A DNA stretch of 64,000 nucleotides, taken from Streptomyces sp. LX-29. Its GTDB lineage: Bacteria; Actinomycetota; Actinomycetes; Streptomycetales; Streptomycetaceae. The position numbers and the translations under genes were made by a program. The stretch is from assembly GCF_029541745.1 (NCBI RefSeq), contig NZ_CP089746.1:5651559-5715558 (forward strand), given 5' to 3'. Of this stretch, positions 1 through 8,625 are shown one piece after another (positions within the stretch are counted from its first letter, which is position 1; the number at the start of each line of letters is the position of its first letter). The notes beneath the pieces are model-generated. The model did no database searches. It had not been told where the DNA came from and was given only the letters and a program-made list of their open reading frames with translations.

Positions 1-3000
1 GTGACGTCGGTGAGCGCCAGCGGGCCCGCGTCCCCCGCCTCCACCCGGTGGCGGCCGGCGGGCAGTCGCAGGGTGGCGTCGTCGTCGGTGCCGGCCTGGC
101 ACAGCTCGACCCGGACCGGGCGGCGCTCGGTCAGGTCCCGCACCAGTCCGGACGCCCGGGTGGCGTGCAGGGTGCCGTCGACGGCGAGGAGCGGGCCGCT
201 ACCGCAGGGGAGCGAGAAGCGGGCGCGGGGCGCGGGCGGCTTGGCGCGCAGGTCGGCCAGGGCGGGGACATGGATCTCGCTGAGCCCGACCGGCAGTTGC
301 AGCTGCCGCCCGGCGAGCGGGTTGTGCAGGGTCAGCGGCGCGACCTTGCTGAAGGTGAGGGAGAGCCGGTCGGTCACGATGGGGTCGAAGCGCGCCCGCC
401 CCAGCTCGTCCACCCCGGCGGTGGCGGCGCCGTCCGGCGAGTTGACGATGACCTCGGTGGGGCGGGTGGAGACGCCGCCCGCCGCGGCGAGGACGATCTC
501 GTCGATCTCCCGCTTCTTGGGCCAGCTCAGGTGCACCACCGGCGCGTTCCCGGCGATCCACGCGGTGGTGAGGTCGCCGTCGACGAGGTTGCGGGCGCTG
601 AGCGCGGGCCCGGCGTGGCCGGTGGACTCGGCCGTGACGTCGATGCGGCCGCGGCCGCGGCCGGGGGCCACGCGGTCCAGCAGCCGGTCCAGCTCCGGGC
701 CGGGGACCGCGCGGGCCAGGCCCGAGACCGTGTGGTCGGCGGCGGCCGGGGTGCGGAACTGGCGGTGCAGGCCCAACTCCGCCGAGGCCGGCGACAGCCC
801 GCCGGGGTCGCTGCCCCGGTGCAGCGAGACGACGTCCGCCGCGGCCTCCGTGCGACCGGCCGCGGCCTCCGTGCGACCCGTCGCGGACTCCGCGCGGTCC
901 GCGTCGGTCGGCAGCGCCAGCAGCCGCGACACCTGGAGCCCCTCCACCGTCACCTCGGAGAAGCCCGCGCCGGACAGCCCGGGGCCGGCCCGCTGCGCGC
1001 CGGTGATGGTGAGCTTCAGCCACTTCGCCGGCCCCGGCGGGGCCTTGACCGGCTGCGGCAGACCGGTGGGCTGCAGCGGGCTGTCGGCCGCGCCGCGGTC
1101 GGTCTCCACCCGTACGGAGGTGGGCGCGGCCCGCAGTCCGTCGCCGGGCAGCGGGGTCACCTGGATCGCCTCGGGCACGGCGAGCGCCTGGGTGAAGTCG
1201 ACGCGCACCCACTGGCCGGTCGCGTCGCCCGCGCTGCCCTCGGCCCAGGCGGTCCGCGGGTCGCCGTCGAAGGCGTGCACCGGGTCGTACTGCGGCAGGT
1301 GGAACAGCCAGTTGCCGCTGCTGGAGGCGGTCACCGAGGCGGCGCCGCGCAGCACCGCCGTCGTCTGGTGGGCGGCGCCGGTGATCGGCAGGATCTGGTG
1401 CGGTCGCTCGCCCGGGTTCTGCACGCTGTCCGGGTGGTTCCGCTCCCGTGGACCGTAGGTGTACGAGGTGTTGGTGTTGACCAGCCCGAACCGGGTGTCC
1501 GCACGGCGCAGCCCGTCGGCGACCGCCTGGAGCGGGGGCGCGCCGAGCCCCGGATGCCGGTCGCCGGTGAGCACGGTGGCCCGGTCGCGCAGCGTCGGGT
1601 CGGTGCCGGAGAGCTGGAGCAGCGCCTCGGGCCCGCCGCTGACGACGGCCGTGTCCGCCACCGCCCGGACCGCCGCCGGGCCCGGCCGTGGCGCGCCGGT
1701 GGGCTCGTAGACCTCCACCGCCCGCTGGCGCGGGAAGAGGCCCTGGATCTGCACCGGGGTGTCCTCGGGGATCCGGCCGCCGGTCAGCACCGGGCCGAAG
1801 GCGGCCGCGCGCCGGTAGCCGGACTCCTCCAGGGTGCGGCGGACGGTCTGCGGCGGCACATAGCCGATCTGGTCCGGGTCGAGGTCGTTGCGGACGACGA
1901 CCGTGTACAGCCCCGCCCGCAGCAGGAAGTCGCGCAGCCCCGGCACCGCGCCGCCGCTGGTCAGCGCCTGCTCCACGGCGTCCATGGCGCGCCGCGAGCC
2001 GGGGGTGCCGAAGGGGACGTAGTCGCGCTGCGCCCAGCGTGACCCGGCCAGCACGTCCAGCGGCTGGTCGATGGGGGAGCCCCAGGTGTAGAGGCCGTGC
2101 GCGGTGGCGGGCACCACCAGGGCGCGGCTGTCGGGGGAGTGGTCCCGCAGCCAGTCCGCGGTCTGCTCCCAGTGCGTGGGCAGTCTGTCGAACGGGCCGG
2201 GCTGGAGCACCGTGCCGTTCAGGTACGGCCAGGCGAGGCCGGGCAGGACGACGGCGGCGGTCACCGCCGGAAGCAGTCGGCGGCCTCCGGGGACCGACCG
2301 CGGGCCGCGCTCGCCGGCCGCGACGCCCACCAGGTGGGTCAGTCCGAGGGCGAGCGCCAGCGCCAGCCCCGGCTGGAACTTGTAGACGTTGCGGAACGGC
2401 GCCAGCCAGCCGTTGAGCCACTCCCGCACGGTGTCGTGGAAGGGCGCGCCGAACTCCCCGCCGTATCCGGCCAGCGTGATCGCCGCCACGGTCAGCACGG
2501 TCAGCAGCAGCCAGCGCCGCTCCGGCAGATCGCGGCGGGCCAGCCCGGCCAGGCCGAGCGCGGCGGCCGTCGCCGAGGCCAGGACGGCCACGGTGGAGGT
2601 GGCGACGGTCCAGCCGCCGGGCAGCCACGCCTCACCGAAGTGCAGATACGCGATCCAGTTGCCCGCGCCGCGCAGCAGCTCGGTCGCGGACATGGTGGCG
2701 GTGGTGGCCTCCGAACGCTCCACGTACGGCATGAAGTTCTCGCCGTAGACGCCGAGCAGCAGCAGCGGCACCACCCACCAGGCCGTCGCCAGCAGCACCC
2801 CCGGGATCCACCAGCCCAGCAGGGCGCGCCGGTGTCCGCCCGCCGGGCGGCTGAGCAGGTAGAGGCCCACCGGCAGCAGCGCGGCGAGGGTGGCTGCGGC
2901 GTTCACCCCGCCCATGAAGGGGATCAGCAGCGCGGAGCGTGCGGCGGCGAGCCGCGGGGAGAAGAGGCGCGCGGCGCTTGCGTCGGCGGGGCGGATCAGC

Positions 3001-3488
3001 GGCAGCAGTACCCACGGCAGGGCCGCGCCGGGCAGCGCGGCCGCCGAGGTCGACCCGATGACCGCGGTGAAGGTCGGCCACAGCGCGTACGCCAGGGCGC
3101 CCAGCGGCCGGGTGGCCGGCGAGCCGATCCGCAGCCGCTCCGCCAGCCGCAGCGCGCCCCAGAACGCCGCCGCCACGATCAGCGACAGCCACAGCCGTTC
3201 GGCCAGCCACACCGGCAGATGCAGCAGATGGGCGAGGGCGTAGTAGGGCAGCATCGGGAACGCGTAGCCGATGTACTGGTCGGCGAGGCCGCCGAAGCCC
3301 GCGCGGTCGTGCCACAGGTCCCCGAGGTCCGCGAGGAACCCGAACGGGTCGACGGCCACGGCCAGCTTGGTGTCGAAGGCCATCTTGCCCGGCGCCTGGG
3401 CCACGAAGCCGACGAAGGCCGCCGCCCACACCCCCAGCAGCCAGGTCCGCTTGCGGTGGGCGGGGTGTGCGGGGCGCGTGGGGATCAT
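1..3488 (-). CDS. AftD-like alpha-(1->3)-arabinofuranosyltransferase family membrane protein (partial)
   Basis: The frame is open from an ATG at 3488 to the window edge, giving at least 1162 residues with the C-terminus missing. It starts MIPTRPAHPAHRKRTWLLGV and soon shows KMAFDTKL and DPFGFL, a signature I associate with the DUF3367/AftD arabinosyltransferase family. About ten hydrophobic helices fill the first 430 or so residues. The long extracytoplasmic part contains two discoidin-like (F5/8 type C) segments near residues 700-830 and 940-1030 (DGDPRTAW, DGDLTTAW). Family members transfer arabinofuranose from a lipid donor at the membrane. The ATG overlaps the upstream methyltransferase stop as ATGA, so the genes are translationally coupled. 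The substrate in Streptomyces is unknown. Confidence 0.85.
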   Translation of the reverse strand, partial: MIPTRPAHPAHRKRTWLLGVWAAAFVGFVAQAPGKMAFDTKLAVAVDPFGFLADLGDLWHDRAGFGGLADQYIGYAFPMLPYYALAHLLHLPVWLAERLWLSLIVAAAFWGALRLAERLRIGSPATRPLGALAYALWPTFTAVIGSTSAAALPGAALPWVLLPLIRPADASAARLFSPRLAAARSALLIPFMGGVNAAATLAALLPVGLYLLSRPAGGHRRALLGWWIPGVLLATAWWVVPLLLLGVYGENFMPYVERSEATTATMSATELLRGAGNWIAYLHFGEAWLPGGWTVATSTVAVLASATAAALGLAGLARRDLPERRWLLLTVLTVAAITLAGYGGEFGAPFHDTVREWLNGWLAPFRNVYKFQPGLALALALGLTHLVGVAAGERGPRSVPGGRRLLPAVTAAVVLPGLAWPYLNGTVLQPGPFDRLPTHWEQTADWLRDHSPDSRALVVPATAHGLYTWGSPIDQPLDVLAGSRWAQRDYVPFGTPGSRRAMDAVEQALTSGGAVPGLRDFLLRAGLYTVVVRNDLDPDQIGYVPPQTVRRTLEESGYRRAAAFGPVLTGGRIPEDTPVQIQGLFPRQRAVEVYEPTGAPRPGPAAVRAVADTAVVSGGPEALLQLSGTDPTLRDRATVLTGDRHPGLGAPPLQAVADGLRRADTRFGLVNTNTSYTYGPRERNHPDSVQNPGERPHQILPITGAAHQTTAVLRGAASVTASSSGNWLFHLPQYDPVHAFDGDPRTAWAEGSAGDATGQWVRVDFTQALAVPEAIQVTPLPGDGLRAAPTSVRVETDRGAADSPLQPTGLPQPVKAPPGPAKWLKLTITGAQRAGPGLSGAGFSEVTVEGLQVSRLLALPTDADRAESATGRTEAAAGRTEAAADVVSLHRGSDPGGLSPASAELGLHRQFRTPAAADHTVSGLARAVPGPELDRLLDRVAPGRGRGRIDVTAESTGHAGPALSARNLVDGDLTTAWIAGNAPVVHLSWPKKREIDEIVLAAAGGVSTRPTEVIVNSPDGAATAGVDELGRARFDPIVTDRLSLTFSKVAPLTLHNPLAGRQLQLPVGLSEIHVPALADLRAKPPAPRARFSLPCGSGPLLAVDGTLHATRASGLVRDLTERRPVRVELCQAGTDDDATLRLPAGRHRVEAGDAGPLALTDV

Positions 3489-4225
3489 GAGGACCGCCTC
3501 AGGATCAGAAGGAGGTTCCAGGTGGCCACCTCGCGCAGGCCCGGCACCCGCGTGACGGCCGCCGCCCAGAAGGGCCAGTAGCGGGAGCGGGCCGCGAGCA
3601 CGGTCACGTCGTCACGGCCCCGGACGTGCCGCAGGGTGGGGCCGACATGCACGCGGAAGAGGTTCTCGCCGACGGTGTGCTTGGGCGGGCGGCCGGTACG
3701 GCGGCGATAGCGGGCGCCGGCCCGCTCGGCGCCCAGGTAGTGCCACGGCGCCGTCTCGTGACCGCCCCACGGCGAGAGCCAGTTGGTGAACGAGAGGTAG
3801 ATCAGCCCGCCGGGGCGGGTGACCCGGACCAGTTCGCTGAGGAACGTGCGGGGATCGGCCACGTGCTCCAGCACGTTCGAGGCGAAGCAGACGTCCGCCA
3901 CGCCGTCGGCCAGCGGCAGCAGATAGCCGTCGGCGCGCACCGCCCAGCCGGGGGCGCTGTCGCGGACCGCCCCGTGGGCGGCGCGCAGCTCGCCCGGGTC
4001 GGGCTCGAAGAGGTAGCAGCGGGCGCCGCGCCGCCGGAACTCGCGGGTGAAGTGCCCGCCGCCCCCGCCGACGTCGACGACCAGCCGGCCGCGCAGCGGC
4101 CCGTAGCGCTCCAACTGCCCCGCCGCGTCCCGGGCGAGCAGCCCGTAGCAGTGCTCCGGGTCGCTCTGCTCGCGCCGGAACGCGTGGAAGAGGGCGAGCG
4201 AGCGGCGCAGTGAGGGGTCCCGCAC
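3485..4225 (-). CDS. Class I SAM-dependent methyltransferase
   Basis: This 246-residue protein has a Rossmann methyltransferase core. Motif I is VVDVGGGGGHF near residues 48-58, followed by an acidic strand end (FEPD), a LPLADGVADVCFASNVLEHV block, and RVTRPGGLIYLSF as the post-core strand. This pattern is typical of small-molecule or glycan O/C-methyltransferases of the Methyltransf_11/23 type. Its stop overlaps the start of the AftD-like gene (ATGA), and it begins 6 bp after the glycosyltransferase stop, so the three genes are probably one operon for an envelope or exported glycan. The substrate cannot be read from the sequence. Confidence 0.85.
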   Translation of the reverse strand: MRDPSLRRSLALFHAFRREQSDPEHCYGLLARDAAGQLERYGPLRGRLVVDVGGGGGHFTREFRRRGARCYLFEPDPGELRAAHGAVRDSAPGWAVRADGYLLPLADGVADVCFASNVLEHVADPRTFLSELVRVTRPGGLIYLSFTNWLSPWGGHETAPWHYLGAERAGARYRRRTGRPPKHTVGENLFRVHVGPTLRHVRGRDDVTVLAARSRYWPFWAAAVTRVPGLREVATWNLLLILRRSS

Positions 4226-4231
4226 GACCGC

Positions 4232-5620
4232 TCACCGGCCTGCTCTCGTGGTCGCCGTGGTCGCCCGTGCGTGGGCCTCGACGGCCGCGGCCCGGAAGCC
4301 GCGCACGGTGGCGCTCCAGCGGAACCGCTCGGCGCGCAGCCGGGCGGCGCGGCCGAGGCTCTCCCGGCGCTCCGCGCTGAGGGCCAGGGCGCACCAGGCG
4401 GCGGCGAAGGAGCTCTCGCCCCGGGCCAGCACCCCGGTGACGCCGGGTTCGACCGAGTCGCGCAGGCCGGGGATGTCGAAGCCGACGGCGGGGGTGGCGC
4501 GGGCGGCGGCCTCCATGACGGCCAGCCCCCAGCCCTCGACGGCGGAGGGGTGCAGCAGCAGCCACGCCCGGCACAGGAGCCGGTGCTTGAGCTCCTCGTC
4601 GACATGGCCGGCGAAGCGCACCCCGGGGCCGGCGAGGGCGGTCAGCCGCTCGCGCTCGGGGCCGTCGCCGAGGATGACCAGCCGCCCGCCGGTGACCGGC
4701 CGGACCCGCTCCCACAGCCGCAGCAGCAGGTCGATCCGCTTGTACTCCACCAGCCGGCCCAGCGCCACGAAGAGCGGCTCCTCGGCCTTGGGGAGCAGCG
4801 GGCCGGGCGCGGCCACGCCGTTGTGCACGATCCGTATCCGCTCGCGGGCCACGCCCAGGGAGCGCAGCGCGCCGGCGGTGGAGCCGGAGACGGCGACCAT
4901 GAGGCTGTCGCGATGGGCGCCGGCCAGCGCCCAGTGCTCCAGCCGCCGGCCGAGGCGGGCCGCGGGCGCGGGCAGCCGCATCGACCACAGGCTGGTGTGC
5001 ACGTGGTTGACCAGACAGAGGGTGGGGCCGTGGTGCCACAGCGGGGCGAGGTAGGGCAGGCCGTCGCAGACCTCGACCAGCAGGTCGCAGCCGCCGACCC
5101 GGCGGGCGAAGGCGTGCGGGGTGCGCAGATAGCCGCCGAGCTCCCCGAGGCCGGCGGCGCGGGTGCGGCCGCCGGCGGACACCACCCGGTAGCCGCGGCC
5201 GACCCCCGCCGGGCCGGCGCACACCAGCGTGACCTGGTGCCCGGCGGCCGCCAGCCCCTCGGCGACGCGCCCCACCAGCAGCTCGGAGCCGCCGGCCGCC
5301 GGATCGCCGAGGCCGCGGCGGGCGAGGAAGACGATGCGGTGGGGGCCGTGCGGACGGTGGTGCGCGGCGGGGACGGCGTCGTACGGGATGTGCGGGTCGT
5401 ACACGTCCTGTGAGCCGTACGGCTCGTGCGGGTGCTGCGAGGTGTGCGAGGCGTGCGCGTGGTGGGCGGCGTGCGGACCGAGCGCGTTCTGGGGCGTGTG
5501 CACGTCGTGCGGGTCGTGGGCGTCCCGTGGGGCACGCGGTGGGGGCGCGCCGTACGGGACCTTCGCGCTGGACGGGGTGGGGGAGGAGGCGGTGGGGGAC
5601 GGTCGTGCGTGCTGGGGCAT
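4232..5620 (-). CDS. Glycosyltransferase family 4 protein with His-rich N-terminal tail
   Basis: The 462-residue protein has a GT-B fold of the GT4 type. RIVFLARRGLGDPAAGGSE opens the N-terminal Rossmann domain, and the C-terminal donor-binding half carries FVALGRLVEYKRIDLLL, ILGDGPERERL and HPSAVEGWGLAVMEA, the EX7E-like region. The first 75 residues or so are an odd low-complexity stretch dominated by His, Asp, Pro and Ala with repeated DPHD/HAxH motifs, before the real enzyme begins. The ATG at 5620 is supported by GGAG five bases upstream, so the tail seems genuine. It is first of the envelope operon continuing to methyltransferase and AftD-like genes. Confidence 0.87.
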   Translation of the reverse strand: MPQHARPSPTASSPTPSSAKVPYGAPPPRAPRDAHDPHDVHTPQNALGPHAAHHAHASHTSQHPHEPYGSQDVYDPHIPYDAVPAAHHRPHGPHRIVFLARRGLGDPAAGGSELLVGRVAEGLAAAGHQVTLVCAGPAGVGRGYRVVSAGGRTRAAGLGELGGYLRTPHAFARRVGGCDLLVEVCDGLPYLAPLWHHGPTLCLVNHVHTSLWSMRLPAPAARLGRRLEHWALAGAHRDSLMVAVSGSTAGALRSLGVARERIRIVHNGVAAPGPLLPKAEEPLFVALGRLVEYKRIDLLLRLWERVRPVTGGRLVILGDGPERERLTALAGPGVRFAGHVDEELKHRLLCRAWLLLHPSAVEGWGLAVMEAAARATPAVGFDIPGLRDSVEPGVTGVLARGESSFAAAWCALALSAERRESLGRAARLRAERFRWSATVRGFRAAAVEAHARATTATTRAGR

Positions 5621-5780
5621 GGGTGCTCCAACTCGTCTCTGAGGGCGGAGACTTGTGAGGGGGGCGAGCCGACCGGGCGGTGCTCATGGGGGAGCCAGTG
5701 TTCGCCGACTTGTTCGCGCCGGGCTACTCACCGGATTGACAAATCCCGCCCATCGGAGGGCCGGAGGTTCGTCATCATGC

Positions 5781-6776
5781 TCAGGATCGACCGGCCGGCG
5801 GTCGCCCTCGCACCACCAGCCCCATCCCCGCCGCGGCCAGAACCACCCCGGTGGCCAGCGCGGACAGCGGCGCCGTCACGCCGACCAGCTCCAGTCGGTC
5901 GTTGTCGTCGCGGGCCAGCGCCACCTGGCCGCGCTGGGTCTTCTCGGTGAACTCCAACCCCTCGCCGCGCAGCAGGACCACCTTGTCGCGACTGCCGCCG
6001 GGCGCCCGCAGCGTCAGCCGGGGCGAGATCCTGGCGTTGATGATGCGGCCCGTGCGTCGGTCGGCCACCAGCTCGATGCCGCTGTTGGCGTACCACTCCT
6101 CGGCCTGGACCTGCCCCTGTCGGGCCCGCCCCACCAGCCGCCCCGGCACCTGGCGGGAGCCGACCTCGGTGGGGCGCACGGACCCGGTGAAGCGGTAGCC
6201 CTGGTGGCCCTGGACCCTCACCACACCGGCGAAACGGAGCGGCACGGTGGACCCGAGCGTGCTGTCCCACCAGCTGTAGGTCCGCTTCTGCACATCGAAG
6301 GGGAACTTCAGGTACGCCTCCCCCTGGAACGGTGTCGGTCGCTCGCCGCAGCAGTGCACCGGCGCGTTGGTGCGGCGGTCGGTCACCCAGCGTTCGACGG
6401 TCCACCGCAGCGACCTGCGCGGGTCCTTCAACGCGAGCGTCTGGGGGCTGTCGATGGTGGTGGACACGTCCCAGACGGCGCGGCCGCTGCGCTCGCTGTC
6501 GCGCACGTCGCCCAGCACATGGCGGGTGACGGTGAGCCGCTGGCCGTCCTTGACCGCCACCTCGGCGGTGTCGAAGTAGCTGCCGGGGCCGGTGAAGACC
6601 GTGGTCACATCGGTGTCGGTGGGTGTGCGCTGGGCCCGTGGCGCCACGTACCAGGCGAGCATCGGCGCGAGCACCAGCAGAAAGGTGCCGAGGCCGAGGA
6701 CGGCCAGGGAGAACGGCGACGCGGTGCGCGAGCCGGGGTGCGGGCGGGAGTGGGAGCGAGGGCGGGTGCGGCGCAT
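5781..6776 (-). CDS. DUF3068 domain protein, membrane-anchored
   Basis: The 331-residue protein has an N-terminal helix near residues 20-40 (FSLAVLGLGTFLLVLAPMLAWY), an extracytoplasmic beta-rich domain containing ATTEVEV-type strands and an NAPVHCCGERP segment, and a second hydrophobic helix near the C-terminus (LATGVVLAAAGMGLVV). This is the architecture of DUF3068 (PorA-family) proteins, whose function is not established in Streptomyces. I chose the ATG at 6776 because GGAG lies 8 nt upstream; an in-frame GTG at 6785 would add three residues. It lies upstream of the glycosyltransferase operon on the same strand, separated by 160 bp, and probably belongs to the same envelope function. Confidence 0.8.
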   Translation of the reverse strand: MRRTRPRSHSRPHPGSRTASPFSLAVLGLGTFLLVLAPMLAWYVAPRAQRTPTDTDVTTVFTGPGSYFDTAEVAVKDGQRLTVTRHVLGDVRDSERSGRAVWDVSTTIDSPQTLALKDPRRSLRWTVERWVTDRRTNAPVHCCGERPTPFQGEAYLKFPFDVQKRTYSWWDSTLGSTVPLRFAGVVRVQGHQGYRFTGSVRPTEVGSRQVPGRLVGRARQGQVQAEEWYANSGIELVADRRTGRIINARISPRLTLRAPGGSRDKVVLLRGEGLEFTEKTQRGQVALARDDNDRLELVGVTAPLSALATGVVLAAAGMGLVVRGRPPAGRS

Positions 6777-6868
6777 GGCGGGCACTCCGATCGGGGGGCC
6801 GAGGACTGCGGGGCCTCGGGGCGGCTGAGGGTGCCTTTAGGGCCGGGACCGTAGACGGAGACTTGACG

Positions 6869-6885
6869 AAGTGTCAATTACACTT
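6869..6885. promoter_or_regulatory. Near-perfect 17-bp palindrome in divergent intergenic region
   Basis: AAGTGTCAATTACACTT has six-base arms (AAGTGT/ACACTT) around CAATT, and the inner A/T bases also pair. It is just downstream of TTGACG (6863-6868), a possible -35 box, and lies between the DUF3068 gene and the small membrane/PucR pair. The local AT content is high for this genome. A repressor operator is the natural reading. Confidence 0.55.
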
Positions 6886-6948
6886 TCATTCTGAGGAGTT
6901 ACCGGAACCGGGCCGGTGCGCAGCCAGATGGAAGGGGCTCACCGCGCC

Positions 6949-7203
6949 ATGCCCAGACTCCTCGCCGCCGCCGCGACGGCCGTCGTCGCCGCGGCCCTCG
7001 CCGTCGCCGCCGCCTTCGGACTCGTCGCCGTGCTCGACGCCACGCCCGAGCAACCGAACGTCCCGCTGGTCACCTTCCCCACCGCCGCCCCCGACCCGGA
7101 CGCCGACGAGCGCGCCGGGGCGGGCGAGGGCGGTGACCGTACGCCGCCCGACGGCGGCTCGCGCGGGGAGCGCGGGGCGGACCCCGGAACCGGGGAGCGC
7201 TGA
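6949..7203 (+). CDS. Small single-pass membrane or secreted protein, unknown function
   Basis: The protein is 84 residues from the ATG at 6949 (GAAGGGG lies 11 nt upstream); GTG 6916 would add 11 residues. It begins MPRLLAAAATAVVAAALAVAAAFGL, a positively charged start followed by a long Ala-rich hydrophobic helix, and then a polar tail rich in Asp, Gly, Pro and Arg. No catalytic motif is visible. Its stop is one base before the PucR-type regulator start, so it is the first gene of a two-gene operon and may be a membrane partner of that regulator. Confidence 0.6.
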   Translation: MPRLLAAAATAVVAAALAVAAAFGLVAVLDATPEQPNVPLVTFPTAAPDPDADERAGAGEGGDRTPPDGGSRGERGADPGTGER

Positions 7204-7204
7204 G

Positions 7205-8482
7205 ATGCCGCCGCCGCGCTCCGCCTGGCGGGACGTGCCCGAGGAGCGGGTGCGCGGCTTCGCCGAACGGTCCCTCGCCGAGGTGCCCGTGCTCGCCGAG
7301 GACATCCTCCGCGAGATCCGCCGCGAGTACCCCAATCTGCCCTTCACCCCGGACGAGAACGGCGAGCCCATGGCGCTGGTCGCCATCCGGCGCGCCCTGG
7401 AGCACTTCGTCCGGCACATCGCCTCCGACGCCGGCCGCCCCCATGACCACCCCCGGGTCTTCCAGGAGTTCGGCCGCGGGCAGGTGCTGCGCGGCCGCAG
7501 TCTGGACTCGCTCCAGGCGATGTACCGGCTCGGGGTGCGCCTCGCCTGGCGCAGGCTGGCCGAGATCGGGCAGCAGCTCGACATCCCGGCGCCCGCGATG
7601 TACGAGCTGGCCGAGACCGGTTTCGAGTACCTGGACGGGCTGGTCGCCCAGTCGATGCGCGGCTACGCCGAGGCCGCCGCGCGGCAGGCCGGGGAACGCC
7701 TGCGGCTGCAACGCCGGCTGCTGGACCTGCTGTTGGCGGAGAACCCGCGCCGGAGCCCGGCCGCCGCCACCGAGGCGCTCGCCGAGCGCGCCGCCCGGAT
7801 CGGCTGGCCGCTGCCGGAGCGGGTCGCCGTCGCCGTGCTGCTGCGGCCCGCGCGGGAGGCGCTGGCGCCCGCCGTGGGCCGGCATGTGCTGCTCGACATG
7901 GAGTGCGAGCAGCCGCGCATGGTGGTGCCGGACCCGGAGGAGGCGGGCCGCCCCGAGCTGCTGCGCCGGGCCACCGTCGGCTGGTCGGGGGCGCTCGGAC
8001 CGCCGGTGCCGCTCACCGAGGCGGCCAAGTCGCTGCGTTGGGCCGAGGCGGCGGTTCGGCTGATGGAGCGTGGGCTGCTGCCCGCGGATGAGGTGCTGCA
8101 CTGCACCGAGCACACCGAGGCGCTGGTGCTGCTGCCGCCGGAGGAACTGATCGACGCGCTGGCCCGACGCCGGCTGGCGCCGTTGGAGCGCTGCGGCCCC
8201 ACCCACGGCCGCAGGCTCGCCGAGACGCTGCTGGCCTGGTTGGAGACGCGCGGCGGGGCGCCGGAGGTGGCCGCGCGGCTGGGCGTGCACCCACAGACCG
8301 TGCGCTACCGGCTGCGCCAGATTCGGGAGCTGTGGGGCGCCGAAGTAGACGATCCGGACAGCCGGTTCGAGCTGGAGCTGGTGCTGCGGGCGCGGCGGCT
8401 CCGGGGCGAACTGACCGGATCGGCGGAACGGGTGTCAGACGAGTGGTCCAGGCCATTGCCGGGGGAAGCCGGCTGTGCATAG
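7205..8482 (+). CDS. PucR/CdaR-type transcriptional regulator
   Basis: The 425-residue protein begins MPPPRSAWRDVPEERVRG, with GGGGAG 7 nt before the ATG at 7205. The body is alpha-helical, lacking a recognisable ligand domain, and the C-terminus carries the PucR-type helix-turn-helix: VAARLGVHPQTVRYRLRQIREL near residues 358-380. This HTH is the same type as in FasR elsewhere in this window. It directly follows the small membrane protein gene (1-nt gap) and is co-transcribed with it. The target genes cannot be inferred; the palindrome at 6869-6885 upstream of the operon is a candidate autoregulatory site. Confidence 0.82.
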   Translation: MPPPRSAWRDVPEERVRGFAERSLAEVPVLAEDILREIRREYPNLPFTPDENGEPMALVAIRRALEHFVRHIASDAGRPHDHPRVFQEFGRGQVLRGRSLDSLQAMYRLGVRLAWRRLAEIGQQLDIPAPAMYELAETGFEYLDGLVAQSMRGYAEAAARQAGERLRLQRRLLDLLLAENPRRSPAAATEALAERAARIGWPLPERVAVAVLLRPAREALAPAVGRHVLLDMECEQPRMVVPDPEEAGRPELLRRATVGWSGALGPPVPLTEAAKSLRWAEAAVRLMERGLLPADEVLHCTEHTEALVLLPPEELIDALARRRLAPLERCGPTHGRRLAETLLAWLETRGGAPEVAARLGVHPQTVRYRLRQIRELWGAEVDDPDSRFELELVLRARRLRGELTGSAERVSDEWSRPLPGEAGCA

Positions 8483-8493
8483 CCTGAGTCCCG

Positions 8494-8516
8494 TATTCCG
8501 GATAACGCCCGGAATA
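8494..8516. promoter_or_regulatory. Inverted repeat TATTCCGG-N7-CCGGAATA upstream of iclR-type gene
   Basis: Two perfect 8-bp arms are separated by ATAACGC. The element starts 11 bp after the PucR-type stop and ends 109 bp before the IclR-family ATG. There is no T-run after it, so an operator is more likely than a terminator. IclR proteins usually bind palindromes in their own promoter region. Confidence 0.55.
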
Positions 8517-8625
8517 TCGAACGGGCTGTCGGCGCTCTTGTCGGAGGTACGGACGCGTACCCGTGCCCTCTCAGCCCATTCTCGGCAGCACTCGACATTC
8601 GAAAGAAAAGGGGTAGGCGAGCGAC

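Noticed and set aside
1-2042. Long plus-strand ORFs at the left edge
   Set aside because: They are Arg/Gly/Ala-rich shadows of the AftD-like gene on the other strand; the minus-strand frame has membrane helices and recognisable motifs.
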